NCBI GenBank assembly: GCA_903919205.1
Contig: CAIXHE010000016.1
Span: 1-44,505 of the forward strand
Reading direction: 5' to 3'
Length of the DNA stretch: 44,505 nt
Origin: an uncultured Opitutaceae bacterium
GTDB taxonomy: Bacteria; Verrucomicrobiota; Verrucomicrobiia; Opitutales; Opitutaceae
Below, piece after piece: positions 18,053 to 26,663 of this stretch. The notes under the pieces are model-generated. The model searched no databases. It saw only the letters and a list, made by a program, of their open reading frames with translations, and was not told the origin of the DNA. Each line of letters opens with the position of its first letter. Position 1 is the first letter of the stretch. The position numbers were made by a program, and so were the translations under genes.

Positions 18053-19206
18053 TCCGCGTCCGCCGTGCGGGCGAAGAGGGTGGAGGCATTCTCCTGCCAG
18101 CAGTTGCGCTTGGCCCATTCCTGGCCCGACTCGCCCATCGAGCGCCTGAGGGGGGCGTCGTGGATCAGCTTCTCGAAGGCGGCGGCGAGCTCGGCGGGGC
18201 GCCCCGGCGTCACGAGGACCCCGGACTCCCCGTCGCGCACGGCCTCGGAGACGCCGCCGATGTTGTGGGCGACGATCGGCAGGGCGTGGGCGGCCGCCTC
18301 CAGGTAGACCAGGCCGAAGCCCTCGATGCTCTGGCCGTGGGGGACGCTCGTCAGGGCGAAGATGTCGGCGCGCTCGTAGACCTCGGCCAGCTCCTCGTCG
18401 GGGATGTTGCCGAAGAAGCGCACCTTGAGCACCGGGTCGCGGGCGGCCTGGTTGCGCAGCAGCTCCTCGTAGTTGCCCTTGTTGCGGCCGCCCACGATCC
18501 AGTACTCGATGCCGGAGCGAACCTCGTCGGGCAGCATCTGGAGCGCCTTGAGGGTGATCAGCTGGCCCTTGCGGGGGTGCAGCCGGCCCACCGTGAGGAT
18601 GACGGTCTTGCCCTGGGAGCGGGTGGCGCGCTCCGGGACGACCGCGAAGTCGGTGCGGAGGGCCCCGGGGGTCAGAAAGCTCTTGTCCGCGGCATGGGGA
18701 AAGCGCTCGATCAGGAGCTCCTGGGTATAGGTGGTGAGGGTGCTGATCCGGTCGGCGTGCCGGATCAGGCGCCCCGCCAGCCAGCGCCGCAGGGGGCTCT
18801 TCGAGAAGTTGAGGATCTCCGAGCCGTGGAACGTCAGCACCAGCCGCTTCGGCCTGAAGGCCCGGAAGAACTGCAGGAGCATCATGGTCAGCATCGGACC
18901 CGGCTCCGGGAGGTAGACCGTGGCGTGCCGCAGCTCCCGGCGGTAGGCCACCAGCTGCCAGGCGAGCCGGATCTGGCAAATCAGGTCATGGGTGCCCTTC
19001 AGGGGCATGCGCTTGATCCGGAAGGGCCATTTCTTCTCCATGCCGATCGGTGCGGACTGGGCCCAGACCTCCACATCGTAGCCCAATTCCGCCGAGGCCT
19101 TGGCCATCTCCTCGGCGAACGTCGCGATTCCCCCGCTCACCGGGTAGAATTCGTGCGTGATAAGGAAAAGCGGAGAGGCGGGCTTGGCGATTGAAGTTAC
19201 GCTCAT
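18049..19206 (-). CDS. Glycosyltransferase family 4
   Basis: A 385-residue retaining GT-B glycosyltransferase. The N-terminal acceptor domain has PVSGGIATFAEEMAKASAELG. The C-terminal donor domain has ILTVGRLHPRKGQLITLKAL and the E-x7-E block GFGLVYLEAAAHALPIVAHN followed by GGVSEAVRDGESGVLV. The nearby lipid-synthesis and glycosyltransferase genes suggest it builds a glycolipid or surface polysaccharide from a nucleotide sugar. It is translationally coupled to the thioesterase gene downstream and diverges from the ACP-dehydratase gene with a 185-base spacer. Donor and acceptor are unknown. Confidence 0.9.
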   Translation of the reverse strand: MSVTSIAKPASPLFLITHEFYPVSGGIATFAEEMAKASAELGYDVEVWAQSAPIGMEKKWPFRIKRMPLKGTHDLICQIRLAWQLVAYRRELRHATVYLPEPGPMLTMMLLQFFRAFRPKRLVLTFHGSEILNFSKSPLRRWLAGRLIRHADRISTLTTYTQELLIERFPHAADKSFLTPGALRTDFAVVPERATRSQGKTVILTVGRLHPRKGQLITLKALQMLPDEVRSGIEYWIVGGRNKGNYEELLRNQAARDPVLKVRFFGNIPDEELAEVYERADIFALTSVPHGQSIEGFGLVYLEAAAHALPIVAHNIGGVSEAVRDGESGVLVTPGRPAELAAAFEKLIHDAPLRRSMGESGQEWAKRNCWQENASTLFARTADAE

Positions 19207-19391
19207 TCAGCGGATTCGGACATCAATGGATACGGGGATGACGCAGGAGGATCAAGCTTGGTTACGGTCATCGGGTCGCAGGATTTGTTCCTTACTCAAA
19301 TTAAAGAGTCGTCAATAGCGGGTGGGGCGGGGTCGCGGGTCCAAGAAATGGGTTTACTTTATTAGGCAGCGGAACATACAAAGATCGTCCA
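19207..19391. promoter_or_regulatory. Divergent spacer with AT-rich tracts
   Basis: This 185-base spacer separates the leftward GT4/thioesterase pair from the rightward ACP-dehydratase gene. Relative to the surrounding DNA it is AT-rich (for example ACTCAAATTAAAGAGTC near 19295 and TTTACTTTATTAGG near 19352), which suggests promoters in both directions. I cannot assign -35/-10 boxes with confidence. Confidence 0.45.
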
Positions 19392-20366
19392 ATGTCAGAA
19401 TTTGCTCAATCCAATCAGGGCGCAGGTAAGCCGTTAACGGTTGCGAATAAACCCTTTGCACCGGAAGACGAAGTAGCGCTGAGGGAGGCCCTGAAACGGT
19501 GCTCGCCGTCGACCTTCGAGGCGGCGGTCCAGTACCGCAAGACCGGCAACGCGGAGCACATGCCCGCGGTCGTGATCGGTGTGATCGAGCGGTTCGTGGA
19601 GCCCGACCTGCGGGCCAAGCTGAAGGACGGCGACGACGACCTCCGGCTGATCGAGGACCTGGGCATCGACTCCCTGACCATGATGGAGATCGTGATCCTT
19701 GTTGAGGACGTCCTCCAGCTGACGATCAACAACGACGAGCTGCGCAACCTGCGCACCGTCGGTGACGTGAAAACCTTCATTGACTGCAAGATCCGCGGAC
19801 TGCCCCTGCCGAGGCCGACCAAGTTCCTGCCGATCGAGCACATCGGGGCCGTGATGCCGGTGCAGCCCCCGTTCCTGTTCCTGAACGAGGCGTCGGTCAG
19901 CTCGACCGGGGCCAACGGGAAGTACAAGATCACCGGGCAGGAGTTTTTCCTCCAGGGACACTTCAAGGACAACCCGGTCATGCCGGCCTCGATCATGCTC
20001 GAGGCCCTCGGCCAGCTGGCGGTCCTGTACCTGCTGGAGGGGGCCCCGACCGAGCCGGGCAAGGCTATCGGCTCGAACACCATCTTCTTCACGGGCTGCG
20101 AGGGCGTGCGCGCCCACCGCATGTGCAAGCCGGGAGACATCCTGACCCTCTCGATCAAGCCGAAGCGCATGAAGATGCCGCTCGCGACCTTCGAGGGCGC
20201 CATCCGCGTCGGCCAGGAGAAGGCCGTGATCGCGGAGGACATCACCCTGACCTTTGCCTACGTCGAGTCGGCCGTCGTCCCCGAGCCCGTCGCGCCCGCG
20301 GAGATCGCCGCCCCCGAGGCCCCCATCCAGGCCGCCCCGCCCCTGCGGGTGGCGATGAACGCCTGA
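19392..20366 (+). CDS. Acyl carrier protein fused to FabZ-like dehydratase
   Basis: This 324-residue protein joins two activities normally on separate chains. Residues about 55-135 are an acyl carrier domain: LIEDLGIDSLTMMEI has Ser94 for the phosphopantetheine arm. Residues about 145-290 are a hot-dog dehydratase: FLQGHFKDNPVMPAS and IMLEALGQL carry His190 and Glu204, the FabZ pair (FabA would have Asp). The first 50 residues and the Ala/Pro tail are low-complexity. It precedes a beta-ketoacyl-ACP synthase by 60 bases, so the pair could extend and dehydrate an acyl chain held in cis. Main chain fatty acid synthesis seems less likely than a dedicated lipid or polyene-like chain. Confidence 0.88.
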   Translation: MSEFAQSNQGAGKPLTVANKPFAPEDEVALREALKRCSPSTFEAAVQYRKTGNAEHMPAVVIGVIERFVEPDLRAKLKDGDDDLRLIEDLGIDSLTMMEIVILVEDVLQLTINNDELRNLRTVGDVKTFIDCKIRGLPLPRPTKFLPIEHIGAVMPVQPPFLFLNEASVSSTGANGKYKITGQEFFLQGHFKDNPVMPASIMLEALGQLAVLYLLEGAPTEPGKAIGSNTIFFTGCEGVRAHRMCKPGDILTLSIKPKRMKMPLATFEGAIRVGQEKAVIAEDITLTFAYVESAVVPEPVAPAEIAAPEAPIQAAPPLRVAMNA

Positions 20367-20426
20367 GGTTGACCGGGTCGTGACGCCGTTCACGATGGGT
20401 GGGCCTCCCCGCCCCCAGACTCGAGA

Positions 20427-21692
20427 ATGCCCCGCGTATTCATCACCGGCCTAGGCTTTGTCACCAGCATCGGCAACGATGCGCAGGCGGTCTCGGACAG
20501 CCTGAGGACGATGCGCCACGGGTTCGAGCTCTACCCCCCGTTCGATCGGCCGGACATGGCCTGCAAGGTGATCGGGACGATCAAGGGCTTCACGACGGAC
20601 TCGGTCGACCCCGAGGACTGGACCTGGCCCCAGCGCTACGAGATCAAGCGGGAGACCCTGCGCTCGATGGCGCCCCACGGCCTCTACGCCCACTGCGCGT
20701 TCCTGCAGGCGCTCGCCGACGCGCGGCTCTCCGAGCCGGACGTCTCGAACCGCCACACGGGCCTCTTCGCGGCCTCGGGCGGCTCGCCGATGCTGACCTA
20801 CTACCACCACGACCGGATGATCAAGCTCGGTCCGGCCCGGTGCTCGCCGATGGGGATCGTCGCCTCGATCGTGGGCACGCTCAACTTCAACCTGGTGGCG
20901 GCCTTCAAGATCCAGGGCGCCTCGACGGGCTTCTCCTCGGCGTGCGCGTCCTCCGCGCACGCCACCGGCTACGCCTACGACGAGATCGCCCTCGGCCGCC
21001 AGAAGCGGATGTTCGTCGTCGGCGGCGAGGACGGCAACCGGGACGCGATCATGCCCTTCATGGGGATGCGCACGCTCTCGCTCCAGACGAACCCCGACCT
21101 GGCCTCCAGGCCCTTCGACGCCGCCCGGGACGGCTTCGTCGGCACGGGCGGGGGCGCCGTGCTGGTCCTCGAGAGCGAGGACGAGGTCGAGCGCCGCGGC
21201 GTCGAGCCGTACTGCGAGGTGGCCGGATGGGGCCAGGCCTCCGACGGCTACAACGTGGCCATTTCCCACCCGGAGGGCACCGGCTCGCGGTTCGCCATGG
21301 AGAACGCCCTGCGCTCGGCCAAGCTCGAGCCCGGGGCGGTCGACTACGTGAACGCGCACGCCACCTCGACCCTGATCGGCGACGTTTCGGAGGCGCGGGC
21401 GCTCAGGGCGGTGTTCGGGGAGGCGGGGGCCCGGCCGGCCGTCAGCAGCACCAAGGCCCTCACCGGCCACGGTCTCTCGCTGGCGGGCGCCATGGAGACG
21501 GGCTTCAGCGCGCTCGTCATGCGCGAGGGCTTCATCCCGGGCTCGGCCCACATCAGCCGGCTCGACCCCGCCTGCGAGGGCCTGAACATCCTGCGCTCGA
21601 CCGAGGCTCGGGCCCCGCGGGTCGTCATGAAGAACAGCAGCGGCTTCGGCGGGGCGAACGTGGCCCTCCTGCTGCGCAGGGGCCCGGCGTGA
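20427..21692 (+). CDS. Beta-ketoacyl-ACP synthase (FabF/FabB-like)
   Basis: A 421-residue condensing enzyme. The nucleophile Cys173 is in GFSSACASSAHATGY, and the two histidines are His311 in NAHATST and His348 in TKALTGHG (with Lys343), so the Cys-His-His triad of decarboxylating KAS I/II enzymes is complete. KNSSGFGGANVALLL is the usual C-terminal Gly-rich block. The segment around residues 30-140 is divergent (FDRPDMACKVIG, YYHHDRMIKLG), unlike housekeeping FabF. It follows the ACP-dehydratase fusion by 60 bases and probably works with it. Its acyl primer and product are unknown. Confidence 0.92.
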   Translation: MPRVFITGLGFVTSIGNDAQAVSDSLRTMRHGFELYPPFDRPDMACKVIGTIKGFTTDSVDPEDWTWPQRYEIKRETLRSMAPHGLYAHCAFLQALADARLSEPDVSNRHTGLFAASGGSPMLTYYHHDRMIKLGPARCSPMGIVASIVGTLNFNLVAAFKIQGASTGFSSACASSAHATGYAYDEIALGRQKRMFVVGGEDGNRDAIMPFMGMRTLSLQTNPDLASRPFDAARDGFVGTGGGAVLVLESEDEVERRGVEPYCEVAGWGQASDGYNVAISHPEGTGSRFAMENALRSAKLEPGAVDYVNAHATSTLIGDVSEARALRAVFGEAGARPAVSSTKALTGHGLSLAGAMETGFSALVMREGFIPGSAHISRLDPACEGLNILRSTEARAPRVVMKNSSGFGGANVALLLRRGPA

Positions 21693-21854
21693 AGTTTCTG
21701 GTTTGAGTTGCCGGGGGCAGGCTTCACAGTGGTCGGCTTCCCTCCCGGCCACCCGGGCGGTTTCCTACACAGCCATGCCGCAGGCGCACCTCCCTTTCCC
21801 CCCCCGCAGCCCAAGGGCGCGGCGCGGGCGGCCCTGAGCGCAAGCCACACCCGA
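21693..21854. other. Intergenic stretch without recognised features
   Basis: These 162 bases lie between the ketosynthase stop and the start of the next gene. The frame of the downstream gene is open back to 21708, but the translation is Pro/Gly/Ala-rich low complexity and has no family resemblance, so I treat it as noncoding leader. Several GC-rich dyads such as CCCTCCCGGCCACCCGGGCGG near 21744 could form structure. Confidence 0.4.
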
Positions 21855-23081
21855 ATGTCCAAGATCCGAATCCTTGTGTTGACCTCGAGCACCGGCGGCG
21901 GCCACGACGCCCGTGCCGCCGCGTTCGCGGACTGGTGCTTCCAGCTCTACCGGCACGACGTGGACGTGCGCATCGAGCAGATGCTCGAGAAGAGCTCGGT
22001 GTTCAACCGGGTGGGGGTCAACTTCTACAACACGATCCAGGCGAGCGCCCCCTGGGTGCACAAGGCCTTCTACGCCTTCGTCGAGCTGCAGAGCATCCTC
22101 AACAGCAAGACCGTCTCCTTCGGGCGCAGGTACTACCTGAACGTGCTGAAGGAGTACCGGCCGCACCTGGTCCTCAGCGTGCACGACTGCCTGAACCGGG
22201 GCTACTTCCAGCTGGCGCGCAAGGTGCTCGGCGAGGGCAAGGTGCGGTGCGCCACCTACTGCGGGGAGTTCTCGGGGGGCTGGGGGTACTCGCGCAACTG
22301 GATCGAGCCCACGGTGGACATGTACTTCTCGAGGACGGCCTCGGCGCAGGACTATGCGCTGAAGAAGGGCATCGCCCCCGAGAAGGCGCGGGTGAGGGGC
22401 TACCTCATGCTGCCGCGGGCGCACTACGAGGTGGTGAACCCCTCGGAGAGGGCGGCCTTCCGCGAGGAGAAGCTCGGGCTGCGCCCCGACCTCTTCACGG
22501 TGTTCCTGGCTACCGGGGGCAACGGCGCCAACAACCACTTCGACCTCCTGCCGGCCCTCGTGAAGCGGGCCGACCATTGCCAGGCGATCGTGATCTGCGG
22601 GCGCAACAAGCAGGCGTACAACGACCTCGTCCACTGGCGGGCGAACCACCCCGAGTTCAACTGCTACATCGAGGGCTACTCGGAGATCGTCCACCTGCTG
22701 ATGCAGGTGAGCGACGTGATCGTGACGCGCGGGGGCACCACCACCTGCGCCAAGGCGCTGCACTTCCGCTGCCCGATCATCTTCAACGCCGTGGGCGGCA
22801 TCATGCCCCAGGAGGAATTGACCTGGAAGTACCTCCGCAACGGCGCGGCCTCCGACAAGATCGAGAACGGCGAGGACTTCGACCGGATCATGAACGCCTG
22901 GATCAGGGACCCGAAGGCGTACGAGCGCATGCGCGACAACTTCCTGAGGCTGCGCTCGGAGGAGGACCCGACCGTGCTGATCGACGAGCTGGTGGACCTC
23001 GCGGCCGAGGTGTCCGAGGAGAAGCCGACCCGCCTCAAGTTCCGGCCGCACTCCCTGGCGCCGTTCACCGGCGTGCTCTGA
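21855..23081 (+). CDS. MGDG synthase/UgtP-like glycosyltransferase (GT28)
   Basis: A 408-residue inverting GT-B enzyme. The N-terminus ILVLTSSTGGGHDARAAAF is the Gly-rich lipid-acceptor motif of MGDG synthases and UgtP, and the C-terminal donor site has VSDVIVTRGGTTTCAKALHF followed by VGGIMPQEELTW. Family members add glucose or galactose from UDP-sugars to diacylglycerol at the inner membrane face. Next to ketosynthase, ACP-dehydratase and serine-palmitoyltransferase-like genes, a ceramide-like acceptor is a possible alternative. The ATG at 21855 is the first start consistent with the family N-terminus. Confidence 0.85.
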   Translation: MSKIRILVLTSSTGGGHDARAAAFADWCFQLYRHDVDVRIEQMLEKSSVFNRVGVNFYNTIQASAPWVHKAFYAFVELQSILNSKTVSFGRRYYLNVLKEYRPHLVLSVHDCLNRGYFQLARKVLGEGKVRCATYCGEFSGGWGYSRNWIEPTVDMYFSRTASAQDYALKKGIAPEKARVRGYLMLPRAHYEVVNPSERAAFREEKLGLRPDLFTVFLATGGNGANNHFDLLPALVKRADHCQAIVICGRNKQAYNDLVHWRANHPEFNCYIEGYSEIVHLLMQVSDVIVTRGGTTTCAKALHFRCPIIFNAVGGIMPQEELTWKYLRNGAASDKIENGEDFDRIMNAWIRDPKAYERMRDNFLRLRSEEDPTVLIDELVDLAAEVSEEKPTRLKFRPHSLAPFTGVL

Positions 23082-23166
23082 AGGCAACCGGCGTGCGGGG
23101 CTCCGCGCCCGGGACCCCACGAAGAATCTTTCCGACCCGGCCCGCGACCCTCTACCTTCCCCGCGA

Positions 23167-24378
23167 TTGAGCTCCGACGGCTTCACCCTCACGTACCTCT
23201 TCACGACCTTTCCGAAGACCACCGAGATGTTCCTGCAGCGCGAGGTCGCGGCGCTGCGCGCTCGGGGGGTGCGCCTGAGGATCCACTCGCTCTGGGGGGG
23301 AGGGGGGGCCTTCCGGGGAATCGAGGTCGAGCGCTTCAGCAAGTGGAGGCTCCTCGAGCTGCTGTGGCTGATCCCCTACGAGTCCTGGCGTCGGCCGGAC
23401 GTGCTGCGCGAGCTGTTGGCCGGCCTCTACCGGCGGCGCCCGCCGTCCTGGATCAACTTCTGGGAGAACATGCTCGGGGCGGGCTTCGCCTGCGTCTACG
23501 CCCGCAGCTTCCGGAGGAACCCGACCGCGCTCGTCCACGCCGCCTGGAGCGGGGCCCCGGCGACGGCGGCCTGGCTCCTCTGGCGCCTGAACGGCCAGCG
23601 CTACAGCGCGGGCGCCCACGCCTACGACGTGTTCGAGCACGGGGGCGACTGGTGGCTCTCCGAGAAGCTGCGGCCCGCCGTCTTCGTGCACACCTCCACC
23701 GAGCTTGCCCGCGCGGCGCTCCTCGCGCGGGGCCTGCCCCCCGAGAAGGTCGTCTGCATCCGCAGCGGCCTGGAGCGGCTGCCGGCACTCAAGCCCGTGC
23801 GCGCCTCGCGCTCGCCGCTCCACCTGCTCTCGCTCGCCCGCCTGGTGGAGAAGAAGGGTCTCGACCGGCAGCTGCGGGTCTATGCCGCGCTCAAGGCCGC
23901 CAATGTGGACTTTGTCGCCCGGATCGTCGGGGACGGGCCCCTCCGCCAGAAGCTGGAGCGCCTGGCCGGCCACCTGGGCGTGGCCGACCGGGTGACCTTC
24001 GCCGGGCAGGTGCCCTCTCACGAGGTCTGGGAGCACCTGGCCTGGGCGGATGTGCTTCTGCACACCGGCGTCGTGGCCCCGAGCGGCGACCAGGACGGCC
24101 TTCCCAACGTGATCGCGGAGGCGATGGCCGCGGGGGTCCCGGTCATCACCTCTCCGACCGCCGGCACGACCGAGGCGGTCACCGACGGGGTGACCGGCGT
24201 CGTCCTGCCGGTCGAGCACCCTGACTACTGGGTGGCGGCCCTGCGGCGCCTCTCCAAGGACGACGCGTTCTGCGACACGCTGCGCCTCTCCGCGCGCCGC
24301 TGGGTCGAGGAGAACTTCGACGTGCGGGCGAACACCGACCGCCTGCTCGTGCGCCTGGAGGCGGCCGCGGCCCCATGA
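23167..24378 (+). CDS. Glycosyltransferase family 4, WcaL-like
   Basis: A 403-residue GT-B enzyme. The opening TYLFTTFPKTTEMFLQREV resembles the start of colanic-acid type transferases (WcaL, AmsK). The donor domain has LLSLARLVEKKGLDRQLRVY, RIVGDGPLRQKLE and the E-x7-E block IAEAMAAGVPVITSPTAGT followed by TEAVTDGVTGVVL. The TTG start at 23167 gives SSDGFTLTYLF; no ATG precedes the first strand. It overlaps the next glycosyltransferase by ATGA and follows the GT28 gene by 85 bases, suggesting stepwise sugar addition to a lipid or repeat unit. Confidence 0.9.
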   Translation: MSSDGFTLTYLFTTFPKTTEMFLQREVAALRARGVRLRIHSLWGGGGAFRGIEVERFSKWRLLELLWLIPYESWRRPDVLRELLAGLYRRRPPSWINFWENMLGAGFACVYARSFRRNPTALVHAAWSGAPATAAWLLWRLNGQRYSAGAHAYDVFEHGGDWWLSEKLRPAVFVHTSTELARAALLARGLPPEKVVCIRSGLERLPALKPVRASRSPLHLLSLARLVEKKGLDRQLRVYAALKAANVDFVARIVGDGPLRQKLERLAGHLGVADRVTFAGQVPSHEVWEHLAWADVLLHTGVVAPSGDQDGLPNVIAEAMAAGVPVITSPTAGTTEAVTDGVTGVVLPVEHPDYWVAALRRLSKDDAFCDTLRLSARRWVEENFDVRANTDRLLVRLEAAAAP

Positions 24379-25391
24379 TCTACCTCGACACGACCAGCGC
24401 CTCCTCGTGGCGCCACGCCTCGGGGCTCGCCCGCGTGAGCCGCAGGCTGCTGCACGAGCTCGGGCCCTCGGCCCGGGCGGCGCGCTGGCCCGCCCTGCGC
24501 TCGGTGCCGGGCCGCTCGGACTGGATCCTCACGCCCGAGCTCTTCTCGGAGTCGGAGCGGCCCGGGATCACCGCCTTCATCGACCGCCGGCCGTGCCGCT
24601 TCGCGGCGATCTACCACGACGCCATCCCGATCAAGCACCCTTCGATCACCTGGCCGAAGAGCGTGGAGCGCCACCCGGGCTACATGAAGCTCCTGTCCAA
24701 GTTCGACCGGGTGTGGGCGGTCTCGGCCGCCAGCCGGGACGAGCTGCTCGGCTTCTGGCGCTGGCAGGGCCTCTCCTACGTGCCCCAGGTCGACGTGCTG
24801 CACCTGGGCTCCGACGGCCCGGGCGTCCCCCGCGCCCAGGCGCCCTCCGCCGGGCATGCCCCGAGGAGGATCGTCTCCCTCGGGATCCTCGAGCCGCGAA
24901 AGAACCAGATGCTGCTCCTGGACGCCTTCGAGGAGCTGCGCCGCGAGGGCCTCCCGATGGAGCTCCACCTGGTCGGCCGCGTCAACCCGCACTTCGGGCG
25001 CCCGATCGCGCAGAGGATCGGGCGCCTGCGCTCGCAGGGGCCGGGGCTCCACCACCACCCGAGCCTGGATGACGCCGGCGTGGTCGGCCTCGTGCGCGAG
25101 GCCCGGGCCACCGCCTTTCCCACGCTCGCCGAGGGCTGCGGGCTGCCGCTCCTTGAGTCGCTCTGGCTCGGCGTGCCGTGCATCTGCAGCGACATCGCCC
25201 CCGTGGCCGCGAACGCCTCCGCGGGGGGCTGCGTCGTCGTCCAGGGCAACCGCCTGGAGGGCTGGAAGCAGGCGCTTCGCGCGGTGGTGACGGACGACGC
25301 GGTGCACGCGAGGCTCGCCCGAGAGGCGCGCATGCGAGCGCTCCCGACCTGGGCCGAGACCGCCGCGGCGCTTCGCCGCGTGTTCGGCTAG
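24375..25391 (+). CDS. Glycosyltransferase family 4 (paralogue of the gene at 26664-27830)
   Basis: A 338-residue retaining GT-B transferase. YLDTTSASSWRHASGLARVS opens the acceptor domain, IYHDAIPIKHP and AVSAASRDELLGFWRWQG are shared with the gene at 26664-27830, and the donor site has IVSLGILEPRKNQMLLLDAF and AEGCGLPLLESLWLGVPCI. Family members of this type often act in O-antigen or capsule assembly, for example as mannosyl- or rhamnosyltransferases. It is translationally coupled to the GT4 gene upstream. Its TAG stop shares CTAG with the stop of the convergent palmitoyltransferase-like gene. Confidence 0.88.
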   Translation: MIYLDTTSASSWRHASGLARVSRRLLHELGPSARAARWPALRSVPGRSDWILTPELFSESERPGITAFIDRRPCRFAAIYHDAIPIKHPSITWPKSVERHPGYMKLLSKFDRVWAVSAASRDELLGFWRWQGLSYVPQVDVLHLGSDGPGVPRAQAPSAGHAPRRIVSLGILEPRKNQMLLLDAFEELRREGLPMELHLVGRVNPHFGRPIAQRIGRLRSQGPGLHHHPSLDDAGVVGLVREARATAFPTLAEGCGLPLLESLWLGVPCICSDIAPVAANASAGGCVVVQGNRLEGWKQALRAVVTDDAVHARLAREARMRALPTWAETAAALRRVFG

Positions 25392-26584
25392 AGCTTCTTG
25401 GCCGCGTACGCCATCGCGGCTCCGATCTTCTCCAGCTGCTCGTCGGTGTGCATGGCCGAGACGGCCGTGCGGATCAGGTCCTTGCCGGCCGGCACCGCGG
25501 GGGAGGTGGCCATGACCGTGAAGATGCCCTTCTCGAGGAGCGCCTTCCAGAAGGGGTACACGCGCTCCTTGGAGCCGAGCACGATCGGAACGGCCGGCGT
25601 GTCGCTGTCCCAGGTGTCGAAGCCGAGGCCCTTCAGGATCGCCCGGTACTTCTTCGTGTTGGACCAGAGGCGCTCGAGGTGCTGCGGCTCGGTCTGCATG
25701 ATCTCGAGCGAGGCCTGGGCGCAGGCGACCTGGCTCGGGCTGATCGCCGCGCTGAAGATGGTCTGCTTGGAGTTCGTCCGCAGGTACTCGATCACCTCGC
25801 GCGAGGCGGCGATGAAGCCGCCGGTGCTCGCGAGCGACTTGGAGAGGCTCCCGCAGATCACGTCGACGCTGTCGTTCAGGCCGAAGTGGTCGACGGTGCC
25901 GCGTCCCTGGCGGCCGAGGACGCCGAAGCCGTGGGCGTCGTCGAGCACCGTGAAGCAGGCGTTCTCCTCGGCGATCTCCACCAGCTCGGGCAGCCGGGCG
26001 ATGTGCCCCTCCATCGAGTAGACGCCCTCGACGACCAGCATCTTCGGGGCCTGGGGGTTCGCGGTGGCGATCACCTCGCGCAGGTCGTCGGGATTGTTGT
26101 GCGAGAAGCGCTCGACCGTGGCGTTTGAGAGGCGGATGCCGTCCCATAGGCACGAGTGGACGTTCTTGTCGGCCAGGATCACGTCGCCCTTCTGGGCGAA
26201 CGCGGCGACGCTCGAGAGGCACGAGAGGTAGCCGGCGGAGTGGATGTGGCAGGCCTCGCGCCCAAGGAAGGTGGCGATCTTTTGCTCGAGCTCCAGATGG
26301 TACGTGCGCGAGCCGTTCGAGGGCCTGGCGCCCGTCGTGCTGGTACCCCACTTGACCAGGGCTGCGCGGCCCGCCTCGATCACCTTCGGGTGGAACGAGA
26401 GCCCCAGGTAGTCGTTGCTCGAGAGCATGATCATCTCCCGGCCCTCGAGCTGGATCGTCGTCCCGGCCTGCGCGTTCATCGCATGGTAGAACGGCGCGTA
26501 GCGCAGGCGCATCTTGGTCGAGTAGTCCTCGATGCACCTGTTCAAGATGGGCTTCTTGTTCTTTAGGAATAGGGTGATCGCCAT
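25388..26584 (-). CDS. spt: Serine palmitoyltransferase-like alpha-oxoamine synthase
   Basis: A 398-residue PLP enzyme of the alpha-oxoamine synthase family (KBL, BioF, SPT, HemA, CqsA). The PLP lysine is Lys249 in GSLSKSLASTGGF; DDAHGFGVLG provides Asp216 and His218; SSNDYLGL and GARPSNGSRTYHLELE are further family blocks. From memory, DHFGLNDSVDVI, FSAAISPSQ, EPQHLERLW and SPAVPAG resemble bacterial serine palmitoyltransferase of Sphingobacterium more than BioF or KBL. It would condense serine with an acyl thioester to 3-ketosphinganine. ATG 26584 is preferred; a TTG at 26593 is possible. No bio, thr or hem genes are adjacent, while an ACP, ketosynthase and GT28 gene are near. Confidence 0.8.
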   Translation of the reverse strand: MAITLFLKNKKPILNRCIEDYSTKMRLRYAPFYHAMNAQAGTTIQLEGREMIMLSSNDYLGLSFHPKVIEAGRAALVKWGTSTTGARPSNGSRTYHLELEQKIATFLGREACHIHSAGYLSCLSSVAAFAQKGDVILADKNVHSCLWDGIRLSNATVERFSHNNPDDLREVIATANPQAPKMLVVEGVYSMEGHIARLPELVEIAEENACFTVLDDAHGFGVLGRQGRGTVDHFGLNDSVDVICGSLSKSLASTGGFIAASREVIEYLRTNSKQTIFSAAISPSQVACAQASLEIMQTEPQHLERLWSNTKKYRAILKGLGFDTWDSDTPAVPIVLGSKERVYPFWKALLEKGIFTVMATSPAVPAGKDLIRTAVSAMHTDEQLEKIGAAMAYAAKKL

Positions 26585-26606
26585 GCGGTGCAAATCCTAG
26601 AACCGG

Positions 26607-26635
26607 CAAGGCCTTTTGCAAATGCAAATGCCTTG
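26607..26635. promoter_or_regulatory. Small dyad with TGCAAA tandem upstream of the spt-like gene
   Basis: In the 79-base gap between the GT4 gene and the spt-like gene (both minus strand), CAAGGC (26607-26612) pairs with GCCTTG (26630-26635) around a tandem TGCAAA-TGCAAA (26617-26628). It is the AT-richest spot nearby. It could be part of a promoter, an operator or a weak terminator. Confidence 0.3.
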
Positions 26636-26663
26636 GGAATGGGCGCGCCGCCCCGGGGCCCGC

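Noticed and set aside
25388-26584. Call as BioF (8-amino-7-oxononanoate synthase) or KBL
   Set aside because: The general fold fits, but no biotin or threonine genes are adjacent and several blocks look closer to bacterial serine palmitoyltransferase; the alternative stays possible and is noted in the entry.
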